Positions 17,757 through 25,596 of a stretch of DNA of 64,000 bases are shown here, piece by piece. Under the pieces are notes generated by a model. That model was not told where the DNA came from and did not search any database. It was given only the letters and a program-made list of their open reading frames with translations. The DNA is from Rubrobacter indicoceani (GTDB lineage Bacteria > Actinomycetota > Rubrobacteria > Rubrobacterales > Rubrobacteraceae), in contig NZ_CP031115.1 of NCBI RefSeq assembly GCF_003568865.1, forward strand, positions 1,426,001 through 1,490,000. The letters are read 5' to 3'. Position 1 is the stretch's first letter, and the number at the start of each line of letters is the position of its first letter. The translations under genes and the position numbers were made by a program.

Positions 17757-18320
17757 TCAGTCCTCGGGGTTTTCGTAGGTTATGAGGCTTACTACTTCGT
17801 GGGGGGTTATAGCCTGTCTGCCGCCGAGGTAGAGGAGTTCTATCATAAAGGCAGCCCCGGCCACGACCCCGCCGGCGTTCTCGACAAGCTGACACATCGC
17901 CCGGGCGGTGCCGCCGGTGGCCAGGAGGTCATCTGCGACGAGAACCCGGGTTCCGGGCGGGATCGAGTCCACGTGGGCTTCAAGGGAATCGGTACCGTAT
18001 TCCAGTTTGTATTCGGCGGAGATGGTGCGCCTCGGCAGCTTGTTTGGCTTTCGGGCGAGGATCAGCCCCTTCCGGGTGCGGTATGCAAGGGCGGTCCCGA
18101 AGACAAAGCCGCGCGCTTCGGCGCAGACTATGCGGTCGTAGTCGAGGTGTTCGACGGCGTTGGCGAGGGCGTCTATTGCGTCGTGCAGGGCAGGGCCGTC
18201 GTCGAGAAGCGGGGTTATATCCTTGAAGGAGACACCGGGTTTCGGGAAGTCAGCCACGGTCATTATGTGTCGCTCGATGTCTCTGAAGCTTGCGTCAGGG
18301 GCAGATCCGGCATCCGGCAC
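17757..18320 (-). CDS. apt: Adenine phosphoribosyltransferase
   Basis: Purine salvage enzyme making AMP from adenine and PRPP (187 aa). The PRPP-binding motif is VLVADDLLATGGTARA, preceded by the family segments DFPKPGVSFKDITPLL and ICAEARGFVFG (read here as VCAEARGFVFG). The start is GTG and the gene follows ftsR with a 6-bp gap, so it is in the same transcript. Confidence 0.96.
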   Translation of the reverse strand: MPDAGSAPDASFRDIERHIMTVADFPKPGVSFKDITPLLDDGPALHDAIDALANAVEHLDYDRIVCAEARGFVFGTALAYRTRKGLILARKPNKLPRRTISAEYKLEYGTDSLEAHVDSIPPGTRVLVADDLLATGGTARAMCQLVENAGGVVAGAAFMIELLYLGGRQAITPHEVVSLITYENPED

Positions 18321-18326
18321 GGGCCG

Positions 18327-19115
18327 TCAGCTCCGGTCCGAGCCGGGGTCGAAGGAGTCTATGAAGTTGGACATCATGAGCTCCTTGAGCCGGGAGTCCA
18401 CGGAGGCCAGGTGGCGGGCCTTGGACATGGCCTCATAGACTTTCTGGTCGTCGCCGCTTCTGAGGTCGGGGTTGAGTATCTGCTTGAACATGGCGGCTTC
18501 CCGCTCGACGGCGGCCATTATCCCCCTGAGGTGCCTCGGCTGTATCGAGTACTTGGACATCTCGTACGCCATGCGGCCTATCTCGAGGTCCCGCTGGGTG
18601 AGGGTGCCGGTCCGACCTATCACCCCGACGGTGAGAAGCTCTTCGACAAAGCGGATGTCCGCCTCGAGGGCGTCAGCGAGCTCCTCGCGGGTGTAGACCC
18701 GGTCCTCGAGAACGCTCGAGAGATCCCCAGCCGAGTCTTTGCCGACCCCGCCCGTAACCGGGCCTCCGCCCTCTATCCTTTTCTTTATCACCTTCAGCGG
18801 GAGATACTCCTTGTCCTGGAGGGTCAGGATGTAACGGAGCAACTCGACGTCCTGAGACGAGAAAAGCCGGTAGCCGCCACGAGTGCGATTGAGGTTGATA
18901 AGACGTCTGCGCTCCAGGTAGCGGATCTTGCTCACGGAGAGCGTCGGGAACTCTGGCTTGAGGCTCTCGACGACCTCCCCTATCGTGTAGCTGTCCTTTG
19001 CGCCACCCCCGGGCGAGCCGAGACCCTCCGGGACGGACGGACCGGAAGCGAGAGGCTGCCCGTCCGGGTAACCATCCCTCGGTGTCATGTCTTCCCTGTC
19101 GAATCCTCTATCCAA
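18327..19115 (-). CDS. ftsR: MerR-family regulator, FtsR type
   Basis: A 262-residue regulator. A disordered N-terminus is followed by a MerR winged helix (SYTIGEVVESLKPEFPTLSVSKIRYLERRRLI, RTRGGYRLFSSQDVELLRYI) and a long C-terminal helical domain (residues ~140-262). FtsR proteins control ftsZ and growth genes in actinobacteria, and in mycobacteria the homologue follows the FHA gene garA, as here. The TTG start has an AGGAG site 8 nt upstream. A promoter candidate and a long hairpin lie in its leader. Confidence 0.85.
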   Translation of the reverse strand: MDRGFDREDMTPRDGYPDGQPLASGPSVPEGLGSPGGGAKDSYTIGEVVESLKPEFPTLSVSKIRYLERRRLINLNRTRGGYRLFSSQDVELLRYILTLQDKEYLPLKVIKKRIEGGGPVTGGVGKDSAGDLSSVLEDRVYTREELADALEADIRFVEELLTVGVIGRTGTLTQRDLEIGRMAYEMSKYSIQPRHLRGIMAAVEREAAMFKQILNPDLRSGDDQKVYEAMSKARHLASVDSRLKELMMSNFIDSFDPGSDRS

Positions 19116-19135
19116 ATCAGATCACTCCTGAATCT

Positions 19136-19184
19136 GGCATCCCATCTTCGGCTTCCTTTCTCGAGAGGCCGAAGATGGGATGCC
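19136..19184. other. Perfect 17-bp-stem hairpin in the ftsR leader
   Basis: Arms at 19136-19152 and 19168-19184 are perfectly complementary over 17 bp around a 15-nt loop that itself contains CTCGAG. Reading the - strand, it lies after the FHA gene and before ftsR, and no U-run follows it in that direction. It could stabilise the ftsR mRNA, act as a barrier, or separate FHA from ftsR expression. Confidence 0.8.
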
Positions 19185-19197
19185 TTTGTGTATTATG

Positions 19198-19227
19198 ATT
19201 AGCGTACTTGTTTCCGGTGTGGTTCAA
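19198..19227 (-). promoter_or_regulatory. Candidate promoter of ftsR-apt-xer
   Basis: On the - strand TTGAAC (19222-19227) and GCTAAT (19198-19203) are 18 bp apart, upstream of the hairpin and ftsR. An ATAATAC heptamer (GTATTAT at 19190-19196 on +) overlaps the predicted start region. Match to consensus is moderate. Confidence 0.4.
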
Positions 19228-19254
19228 GGTGAGGTCCGCCCTTCGGGTGATCGG

Positions 19255-19707
19255 CTAGTTGAAGACGAATTTAAAGCGGTACTTGCCGATCTGGATCTCA
19301 TCTCCGTTTCTAAGGTCTACGGTGTCCACGCGGACGCGGTTTACGTAGGTGCCGTTGAGGCTTCCGGCGTCTTTGATCCTGAAGGAGCGTTCGCCGCGAG
19401 AGATATCGGCGTGTCTTCTTGAGACGGTTACGTCGTCAAGGGAGATTTCGCACTCCGGCGAGCGGCCTATGTGGACGGTCTCGGATCCGAGGTCGTGCAT
19501 TCTACGCCCGGCGGTGCCCTCTACCTGATCCAGTTCTATAAGCGACGCGCCGTTCTCCGGTGGCCTCGAAGTGGAGGGTACTACCTCTTCTTCGACAAAG
19601 GTCGGCAGGTAGGAGACGGTCGTGCTGCCGGGGTCGAGGCGGTTACCGCACTCGGAGCAGAACTTCATAGTAGGCGTGACCGGCGACCCGCACTCCGGGC
19701 ATATCAT
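19255..19707 (-). CDS. Zinc-ribbon FHA-domain protein, GarA-like
   Basis: A 150-residue protein with an N-terminal zinc ribbon (Cys3, Cys6, Cys17, Cys20 in CPEC and CSEC) and a C-terminal forkhead-associated domain (VHIGRSPECEISLDDVTVSRRHA, then LNGTYVNR). FHA domains bind phosphothreonine. The position directly before an FtsR-type MerR gene is that of mycobacterial GarA, a Ser/Thr-kinase-controlled metabolic switch, but GarA has no zinc ribbon. The Thr29-Thr30 region (GSTTVSYL) may replace GarA's phosphorylated threonines; this is speculative. The start overlaps the rsiG stop by 4 bp. Confidence 0.85.
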   Translation of the reverse strand: MICPECGSPVTPTMKFCSECGNRLDPGSTTVSYLPTFVEEEVVPSTSRPPENGASLIELDQVEGTAGRRMHDLGSETVHIGRSPECEISLDDVTVSRRHADISRGERSFRIKDAGSLNGTYVNRVRVDTVDLRNGDEIQIGKYRFKFVFN

Positions 19708-20027
19708 CCATTGGCTCCGTCGGGATTGCCCGGGTCTCTACCGACGTCGCCCATCAGGACGCGCGCGAGTTCCTCCGGGGAGAGAGCGGCCCCGCCCCGA
19801 CGCACTATCTCGGCCCGGATCACGTCTATGCGACCCTGGAGTATGCGCCGCTGGTAGCTGATGGCTTTCTCTTCCTCATCGAAGCGGTCGAGGAGCTTCT
19901 TGAGTTCCTCGACCGAAAGCGAGGTCAGGTCTTCGGACTTTCCCCAGGCCTCCTCGGAAGAACCCCGGATAAGGCCCTCGGTAGCTTCCTTGCGTTCGTT
20001 GCTGGCTTTTTGAGACTCTTCACCCAT
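19704..20027 (-). CDS. rsiG: RsiG-type c-di-GMP-dependent anti-sigma factor
   Basis: A 107-residue coiled-coil protein. Residues 53-68 match the published c-di-GMP signature of RsiG exactly: E53-x3-S57-x2-R60-x3-Q64-x3-D68 (EKAISYQRRILQGRID). RsiG holds the sporulation/flagellar sigma factor WhiG inactive when loaded with c-di-GMP. Streptomyces RsiG has two such motifs, while the Rubrobacter form has one and works as a homodimer, as this one would. The gene overlaps the FHA gene by 4 bp, which puts a c-di-GMP sensor and a phosphothreonine sensor in one transcript. No sigma factor gene is in the window. Confidence 0.88.
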   Translation of the reverse strand: MGEESQKASNERKEATEGLIRGSSEEAWGKSEDLTSLSVEELKKLLDRFDEEEKAISYQRRILQGRIDVIRAEIVRRGGAALSPEELARVLMGDVGRDPGNPDGANG

Positions 20028-20034
20028 AGAACGA

Positions 20035-20040
20035 AGTATA
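20035..20040 (-). promoter_or_regulatory. -10 box of rsiG, leaderless transcript
   Basis: TATACT on the - strand ends exactly 7 nt before the rsiG ATG (20027), and there is no Shine-Dalgarno. A transcript starting about 7 nt downstream of the box begins at the start codon. A weak CTGTAC lies 18 bp upstream as a possible -35. Confidence 0.5.
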
Positions 20041-20146
20041 ACTTCCCCTCTACCTCAAGTACAGAGGCCGGGCGAAACCCGAGACCGAAAGACCGGAGGA
20101 AAGACCGGAGAAAACCCGGGCCGCAAACAGCCCCGATACGGTCTGT

Positions 20147-21466
20147 TCAGCGGCTCCGGTGGCTGGGTCGGATCTTCATCCCGACGGAGACCCCGTAAAG
20201 GTCGTATTCCCGGCGAAAGGCGTTGCGAAGGTAGCGGATATAGCTGTCTTTCACGTCTTTCGGGCGGTTTGCGAAGATGGCGAACCTCGGCGGGCGACTC
20301 CCGGTCTGGGTGCCGTAGCGGATCTTCACCCCCATCGCGGGGGCGCTGCGCCTCACGAGCAGGTTTACAAACTCCGCTACCTCGTGCGTCGGGAGGCTAA
20401 GGCTGAATGACCGGTAGATGCTTGCGGCAAACGGCAGGACTTCGTCGGTTCTCCGGCCTTCGAGGGCCGAGATGCCGATAAACCTCGGTTCGAGGTCGCT
20501 CATCCGGTAGGAGATGCCATCCTCTATCTCCCGGACCCGGTCAACGTCCACAAGGTCGGTTTTGTTGATGATCACACCACAGGAGCGACCGCTCTCTTCT
20601 ATTTCGCGGGCTATTTTGAGGTCTCCGCCCGTAAGCCCTTCCACGGCGTCGAGTATCAGCAGGGAGACGTCGGCCCGCCGGATGGCGGACGAGGTTCTGA
20701 GCGACGAGTAGAACGGTATCCCCTCGGCCCGCCTGGCGCTCCGGTTGACCCCGGCCGTGTCGAGAAGCGTGTAGCGTTCTGCCGGGAGACCCTCGCCACC
20801 CGAAACTTCTATCAGGTGCTCGACCGCGTCCGTGGTCGTCCCGGGGACCTCGGAGACGACCGCCCGCTCAAGACCGCTCAGACGGTTCATAAGGGTGCTC
20901 TTCCCGGCGTTCGGCCTCCCGACTATCGCTATAGTCGGGAACCTCTCGACCTCGTCAGCGCGAGACTCGGGAAGAAGGGAGACGACCTCATCGAGGAGGT
21001 CACCAGTCCCGAGGCCGTGAGCGCTCGATATCGCGTGCGGCTCCCCCTCGCCGAGCGAGTAGAAGGCGTAACGCTCGGTATCGTCCGCCGGGTTGTCGAG
21101 CTTGTTGACCGCAAGTATTACCCTGGCCCCCGAGGCGAGCAGCTCGCGGGCGATCGTCTTGTCTGCCTCCGTCACCCCGAGCTTCGAGTCAACGATGTGG
21201 AGTATCACATCGGCCTCCTCGACCGCCACCCGGGCCTGAAGGGTTACAAGCGCCTGTAACCCGGTCGTGGTGTACGGCTCCATCCCGCCGGTATCGACAA
21301 GAACGAACTCCCGCCCCGCCCACTCGGCCTCGTTGTAGGCCCGGTCCCGCGTCGTACCCGGCTCATCAGCGACAACCGAGGTGCGCCTTCCCGTTACCCG
21401 GTTGACAAAAGAACTCTTCCCGACGTTCGGCGCGCCCACGACCGCCACCACAGGAAGACCCCTCAA
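20147..21466 (-). CDS. der: Ribosome-assembly GTPase Der (EngA)
   Basis: A 439-residue double GTPase needed for 50S subunit maturation. It has two complete G domains, first P-loop GAPNVGKSS with NKLD, second P-loop GRPNAGKST with NKTD. A C-terminal KH-like domain holds the family segment RPPRFAIFANRP. It overlaps the plsC stop by 4 bp. It lies downstream of cmk and plsC, as in M. tuberculosis where engA follows cmk. The 119 bp up to rsiG contain the rsiG promoter region and no gene. Confidence 0.97.
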   Translation of the reverse strand: MRGLPVVAVVGAPNVGKSSFVNRVTGRRTSVVADEPGTTRDRAYNEAEWAGREFVLVDTGGMEPYTTTGLQALVTLQARVAVEEADVILHIVDSKLGVTEADKTIARELLASGARVILAVNKLDNPADDTERYAFYSLGEGEPHAISSAHGLGTGDLLDEVVSLLPESRADEVERFPTIAIVGRPNAGKSTLMNRLSGLERAVVSEVPGTTTDAVEHLIEVSGGEGLPAERYTLLDTAGVNRSARRAEGIPFYSSLRTSSAIRRADVSLLILDAVEGLTGGDLKIAREIEESGRSCGVIINKTDLVDVDRVREIEDGISYRMSDLEPRFIGISALEGRRTDEVLPFAASIYRSFSLSLPTHEVAEFVNLLVRRSAPAMGVKIRYGTQTGSRPPRFAIFANRPKDVKDSYIRYLRNAFRREYDLYGVSVGMKIRPSHRSR

Positions 21467-22119
21467 GATCCCCCACCCCCGTCATCGTCAGGTTCGTAGA
21501 TCCTCTTCATCATAAGGCCCGAAGCCTCCCCGTAGGCCGCCCGGCCTCTCGTAGTATTATCTGGATATATCGGCTCTCCGATGCGGGCCGAGAATTTCTT
21601 GCCCCGGAGCCTCTCAAGAGGAGACGGTATCTCCCCGATAAAGACCGGAAGGACCGGCGCCCCGGACCTTGCAGCGAGCATTATAGCCCCGTTTTTGGCC
21701 CCCGAGTCCTCACCGGCTGACTGGCTTCGGTGGCGCTCGGCTTTTCTTCTGCGCGTCCCTTCGGGGAAGATGCCGAGCGCCCAGCCGTCTTCCAGGTAGC
21801 GCAGGGCCGCCCGCAGAGCGCCCCGCCCCCCGCCCTGGCGGTCAACCGGAAACGCTCCGAGAAGGCCGAAGAGGCCCACGAGCGGTTTCAGGAAAAGTTC
21901 TTTCTTCGCCATCCACTGAACCCTTCTCGGCACCGCCATGCACACAAAGACCGGATCGAAGAAGCGCCAGTGATTCGAGGCAACGACAACGGGACCGCTC
22001 CTCGGGACGCGGTCTTCACCCCGAACTTCGAAACCAAGCAAGACGCGCCCGGCAAGGATGACGGCGGCCCGGACAAGGGCGTACCGGCGCGACATGCCGC
22101 TCTCGTCAAGCCTCGGCAT
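21463..22119 (-). CDS. 1-acyl-glycerol-3-phosphate acyltransferase (PlsC family)
   Basis: Phospholipid-synthesis acyltransferase (218 aa). The catalytic HX4D motif is in SNHWRFFDPVF, the substrate motif in FPEGTRRR, with an N-terminal hydrophobic segment (YALVRAAVILAGRVLLGFEV). The gene is inserted between cmk and der, and cmk-plsC-der is a common actinobacterial and clostridial order. The stop-start overlap with der is 4 bp. One heptamer (GTATTAT, 21554-21560) lies in its 3' third. Confidence 0.92.
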   Translation of the reverse strand: MPRLDESGMSRRYALVRAAVILAGRVLLGFEVRGEDRVPRSGPVVVASNHWRFFDPVFVCMAVPRRVQWMAKKELFLKPLVGLFGLLGAFPVDRQGGGRGALRAALRYLEDGWALGIFPEGTRRRKAERHRSQSAGEDSGAKNGAIMLAARSGAPVLPVFIGEIPSPLERLRGKKFSARIGEPIYPDNTTRGRAAYGEASGLMMKRIYEPDDDGGGGS

Positions 22120-22120
22120 G

Positions 22121-22804
22121 CTAGCGGGAGGCCGTCCGGCGGCTCTTCTCTACCAGGGAGAGTATCTCCGAGACGACTTCTTCGAAGGACATGCCCGTCG
22201 TATCCAGCGAGACAGCCCCGCTGGCCGGACGAAGGGGCGAGGTCTCACGCTCGGAGTCCTGCCGGTCCCGCTCGGCCATCGCGCCTTTTATTCGCTCCAG
22301 TTCCCCAACGCGACCGCTCTGACGGGCACGCCTCATGGCCCGCTCCTCGGCCGAGGCCGAAAGAAACACCTTGACCTCAGCGTCCGGCAGGACCACCGTG
22401 CCGATGTCCCGGCCCTCGACAACGGCGCCGCCCTGTCTGCGGGCCTCGCTCGCCGCCTCGCGCTGGATCTCGACGAGCACCTCCCGGAGCTTTTTTCCGG
22501 AGGATATCTTCGAAGCCTCCGCCGAAACCTCCGGCGTCCTGAGCGCGGCGTCCCGAACGGCCTCTCCGTCTATGCTCACCGTCTCACCGTGAAGGGCGAC
22601 CCTGCGCGCAAGCGAGACAAGATCCCCCCCGGTACTCTCCCCGCCGCCGGAGACGATACCCTCCTCAAGGGCGAGCAGCGCGACCGCCCGGTAGGTTGCG
22701 CCGGTGTTCAGGTTCACGAGCCCCAGCCGCGAGGCGATCTCCCTCGCAACCGAACTCTTGCCGCTCCCGGCCGGGCCGTCTATGGCTATTACTATTCCCT
22801 CCAT
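22121..22804 (-). CDS. cmk: Cytidylate kinase
   Basis: (d)CMP kinase of pyrimidine nucleotide synthesis (227 aa from this start). P-loop IDGPAGSGKSSVA begins at residue 8. GLVNLNTGATYRAVAL, VVEGRDIGTVVLPDAEVKVFLSA and the lid RARQSGRV are typical. The ATG at 22804 is chosen because it places the P-loop at the family position. A longer frame to 22849 adds 15 unconserved residues. It lies next to aroA with a small gap. Confidence 0.96.
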   Translation of the reverse strand: MEGIVIAIDGPAGSGKSSVAREIASRLGLVNLNTGATYRAVALLALEEGIVSGGGESTGGDLVSLARRVALHGETVSIDGEAVRDAALRTPEVSAEASKISSGKKLREVLVEIQREAASEARRQGGAVVEGRDIGTVVLPDAEVKVFLSASAEERAMRRARQSGRVGELERIKGAMAERDRQDSERETSPLRPASGAVSLDTTGMSFEEVVSEILSLVEKSRRTASR

Positions 22805-22851
22805 CTCGCCCGAGAGTATAGTCCCGTCCCCCGGATTCTGCCGGCACAAAA

Positions 22852-24204
22852 CTACCCCCCCAGAAAACGGAGCCGCTCGAAAAAGTCCGGCAGCGTCTTT
22901 GTAACGCAGGACGGGTTCCTGATCCGAACGCCCCCGACAAGAAGCCCCACCAGCGAAAAAGCCATCGCAACCCGGTGATCGTCATAAGTCTCTATCGCCG
23001 CCGGAACGATCTCCTTAACGGACTTTACGGGTATTATGAGTAGACCATCGCGAGATTCGCGGGTCTGGACGCCGAGGCGTCCGAGCTCTGTGGCGACGGC
23101 GGTTATCCGGTCGGTCTCCTGGTGGCGGGTGTGTTCTATGTTGGTTATGGAGGTCGGGGAGGATGCAAAGGGCGCGATGGCGGCGAGGGTGAGGAAGGTG
23201 TCGGAGATCTCGTTCATATCCACCTCGACGCCGGAGAGCTTTTCGTTCTGTGGTCCCCGGACTTCGGTGTAACCCGCTCCGTATTCGACCTCGCAGCCCA
23301 TAAGGCGAAGAACCTCGACGAAACGGAGGTCGCCCTGGGAGGAGGACCGGTCGAGCCCCTCGACCCTGACCCTTCCTCCGGTGAGGGCCGCGGCGGCAAA
23401 GAAGTACGACGCCCCGGAGGCGTCCGGTTCTACGGGGAACTCGGTAGCGGTGTAGGTCCGGGGGCTGATGCGGTAGACGCCGGAGCCGTCCTCGGAGACC
23501 GCAACCCCGAAGGCGGACATCACCTCGCGGGTGATATCTATGTAGGGCTTCGAGACAAGGTCTCCCGCAACGCGCAGCGTAACCGGGTTTCTGGCGCAGG
23601 GCGAGCCGAGCATGACCCCGCTAAGAAACTGGCTGCTCCTGCCGCTCCGGACGCGGGCCTCTCCGCCCTCGAGCCCGCCGCCGCGGACCACGAGCGGGAA
23701 GCGCCCCTCCCGGTCGGCGTAGTCTATCTTTGCCCCCAGAGCGCGCAGGGCCTCGACAAGGTCCGAGATCGGACGTTCGCGCATCCTCGGCACCCCGTCA
23801 ACCCGATAGGGTCCGGCCCCGAGCGCGAGCGCGGAGGGCAGAAAGCGGGCGGCGGTCCCGGCGTTCCCGACAAAGACCTCCACGTCCCTGTTCGGTATCT
23901 CCCCGCCCCGCCCGACTATCCGCACGTCGCCGTCCTCGACAGAGACCTCGAAGCCGAGGTCCGAGAGAGCCTTCATAAGCCAGAAGGAATCGTCCGACAG
24001 AAGCGGGTTTCCGAGCCCGGACTCACCATTCGCCAGAGCGCAGCAGATCATAGCCCTGTTCGTTACAGATTTCGACCCCGGAACCCGCAAGACCGCATCC
24101 ACCGGACAGACGAGCGGCTCTATAAGAACCTCAGCCGGGAAATCTCCCCTCACCTCCCGAACCCCGAAATCCCGCCCCGGGACGCCCCGGACTCTAGCGG
24201 TCAT
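22852..24204 (-). CDS. aroA: 3-phosphoshikimate 1-carboxyvinyltransferase (EPSP synthase)
   Basis: Sixth step of the shikimate pathway (450 aa). Signatures: VPGSKSVTNRAMI (shikimate-3-phosphate site), GNAGTAARFLPS (the glyphosate-contact loop), and TYDDHRVAMAFSL near the C-terminus. The start ATG 24204 overlaps the 3' end of rluB by 11 bp. The other shikimate genes in the window (aroQ, aroB, aroK, aroC) are 16 kb away, so aroA is in a separate operon. Two ATAATAC heptamers flank its two ends (23031, and 24364 in rluB). Confidence 0.97.
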   Translation of the reverse strand: MTARVRGVPGRDFGVREVRGDFPAEVLIEPLVCPVDAVLRVPGSKSVTNRAMICCALANGESGLGNPLLSDDSFWLMKALSDLGFEVSVEDGDVRIVGRGGEIPNRDVEVFVGNAGTAARFLPSALALGAGPYRVDGVPRMRERPISDLVEALRALGAKIDYADREGRFPLVVRGGGLEGGEARVRSGRSSQFLSGVMLGSPCARNPVTLRVAGDLVSKPYIDITREVMSAFGVAVSEDGSGVYRISPRTYTATEFPVEPDASGASYFFAAAALTGGRVRVEGLDRSSSQGDLRFVEVLRLMGCEVEYGAGYTEVRGPQNEKLSGVEVDMNEISDTFLTLAAIAPFASSPTSITNIEHTRHQETDRITAVATELGRLGVQTRESRDGLLIIPVKSVKEIVPAAIETYDDHRVAMAFSLVGLLVGGVRIRNPSCVTKTLPDFFERLRFLGG

Positions 24205-24928
24205 CCCCTCTGCCCCCTCCGGAACCCCGCCCGTAAAACCCGCCGACCTCCTCGCCCGAAAGCTCCCTGATCGCCCCCGGGGCAAGCCCCGCAAGGGATA
24301 CCCCCCCGACCCGGACCCGCGACAGAGAGACGAGCCGGAGGCCGACGGCGGCACAGGCCCTTCGTATTATGCGGTTTTTTCCTTCGTGGATGGTCATCGA
24401 GATCTCAAGGTTCCTTCCCTTTCTGCGGGGTCTGGTCGTCTGAGGCGGGAGCATCGGGCCGTCATCGAGGTCGGGTCCCCGGGCGAGGGCTTCGAGCGCG
24501 CCGTCGGGGAACTGCGGGTCTATGAGCAGTCGGTATTCCTTCTCGACCTCGGAGGAGGGATGGGCGACGAGGTTGGCGAAGTCGCCGTCGTTGGTCAGGA
24601 GGATCAGACCCGTAGTCCCGGCGTCGAGCCTGCCGACGGGGATGAGGCCGGGGACGCCTTTCGGCATGAGGTCCGAAACGGTCGGACGCCCGAAGTCGTC
24701 CTTCATGGTCGTCAGGTATCCCTCGGGCTTGTTCAGCGCGAGGTAGACCTGTGAGCGCTGCGGTCTCACCGGGCGTCCGTCAAGAAAGACCCGGTCGCCC
24801 GGTGAAACCTTCGCCCCGAGATCGGCGACCGACCCGTTTACCGCGACGCGACCGGAGATTATAAGCGCCTCGGCCTTTCTTCTCGACGGCGCGGCCCCCG
24901 CCCGGGCAAGGTACGCCTGTAGCCTCAA
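24194..24928 (-). CDS. rluB: 23S rRNA pseudouridine synthase, RluB type
   Basis: Makes pseudouridine in helix 89-90 of 23S rRNA (244 aa). An N-terminal S4 domain (LRLQAYLARAGAAPSRRKAEALI) precedes the catalytic domain with GRLDAGTTGLILLTNDGD, whose Asp is the nucleophile, and GKNRIIRRACAAVG. TTG 24928 is chosen: it overlaps the scpB stop as TTGA, is preceded by GGGGGA, and gives the family N-terminus. The frame stays open far upstream only because it runs antisense-like through scpB and its repeats. Confidence 0.92.
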   Translation of the reverse strand: MRLQAYLARAGAAPSRRKAEALIISGRVAVNGSVADLGAKVSPGDRVFLDGRPVRPQRSQVYLALNKPEGYLTTMKDDFGRPTVSDLMPKGVPGLIPVGRLDAGTTGLILLTNDGDFANLVAHPSSEVEKEYRLLIDPQFPDGALEALARGPDLDDGPMLPPQTTRPRRKGRNLEISMTIHEGKNRIIRRACAAVGLRLVSLSRVRVGGVSLAGLAPGAIRELSGEEVGGFYGRGSGGGRGDDR

Positions 24929-25596
24929 CCCGGTCCCCCGGTTTCGGAAGGTCCGGTTTCGGAAGGTCCGGTTTCGGAAGGTCCGGTTTCGGCGTTGACC
25001 CGTTCGCGGACGCGGGCGAGTTCTTCCTCGGATACAAGGGACCGAAGGGGCGGGAAGTCGTCCGAGTCCGGGGCTCCGGAGGCGATAAAGAAGTCCTCCG
25101 TAACGTTCAGGAGCGCGGGTGCGAGGGGTGACTCCGATTCTCTGCCGGTTTCGGCGAGCAGGTTGCGTTCCAGAAGGCCCCGCACCACCGCGTCCGAGTT
25201 GACCCCCCGGACCCGGGAGACCCCGCCGCGGGAGACCGGCCCGAGGTATAGAACACACGAGAGGACTTCGAGGGCCGCGGCGGAGAGCGGGGAGGGACGG
25301 GCCTCGCCCCGGTAGTTTTCGATCACGGGGGCGAGCCGGACCTTTGTCGCGAGCTGCAGTCCGCCGGCGACCTCTCTGAGGACGAGGCCGCTCTCGGGCG
25401 ACTCGCAGCGGGTGCGGAGGGCGGAGATACCGGACTCCAGCCTCTCGGCGGTAAGCTCCGTAAGCGCGGCGAGCTCGCGACGACTCACCGGACGACCGCT
25501 GACAAAGAGCACGGCCTCTACGACCGCGGAGGCCGGGGGTGCGTCGGTCGTTTCGGGGGACGGTACCGGACCGTCGTTCTCGGGCGACCGGTTCAA
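24925..25596 (-). CDS. scpB: Segregation and condensation protein B
   Basis: Kleisin-associated winged-helix subunit of the SMC-ScpAB condensin (223 aa). The core (VVEAVLFVSGRPVSRRELAALT, LQLATKVRLAPVIENYRG, ALEVLSCVLYLGPVSRGGVSRVRGV) is typical, and SSVLxxL-like contacts are lost in a shortened second half. The C-terminus ends in ETGPS repeats encoded by a 15-bp minisatellite. It overlaps scpA by 4 bp (ATGA) and rluB by TTGA. The scpA-scpB-rluB-cmk-der order matches other actinobacteria. Confidence 0.95.
   Translation of the reverse strand: MNRSPENDGPVPSPETTDAPPASAVVEAVLFVSGRPVSRRELAALTELTAERLESGISALRTRCESPESGLVLREVAGGLQLATKVRLAPVIENYRGEARPSPLSAAALEVLSCVLYLGPVSRGGVSRVRGVNSDAVVRGLLERNLLAETGRESESPLAPALLNVTEDFFIASGAPDSDDFPPLRSLVSEEELARVRERVNAETGPSETGPSETGPSETGGPG
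24940..24992 (-). repeat. 15-bp minisatellite in the 3' end of scpB
   Basis: Three perfect copies of GGTTTCGGAAGGTCC (24940-24954, 24955-24969, 24970-24984) plus 8 bp of a fourth. They encode Glu-Thr-Gly-Pro-Ser repeats at the ScpB tail, directly before the coupled rluB start. Confidence 0.96.

Noticed and set aside
17697-19202. A 501-codon + strand frame across apt and ftsR
   Set aside because: It is antisense to two well-recognised - strand genes. Long open antisense frames are expected at this GC content.
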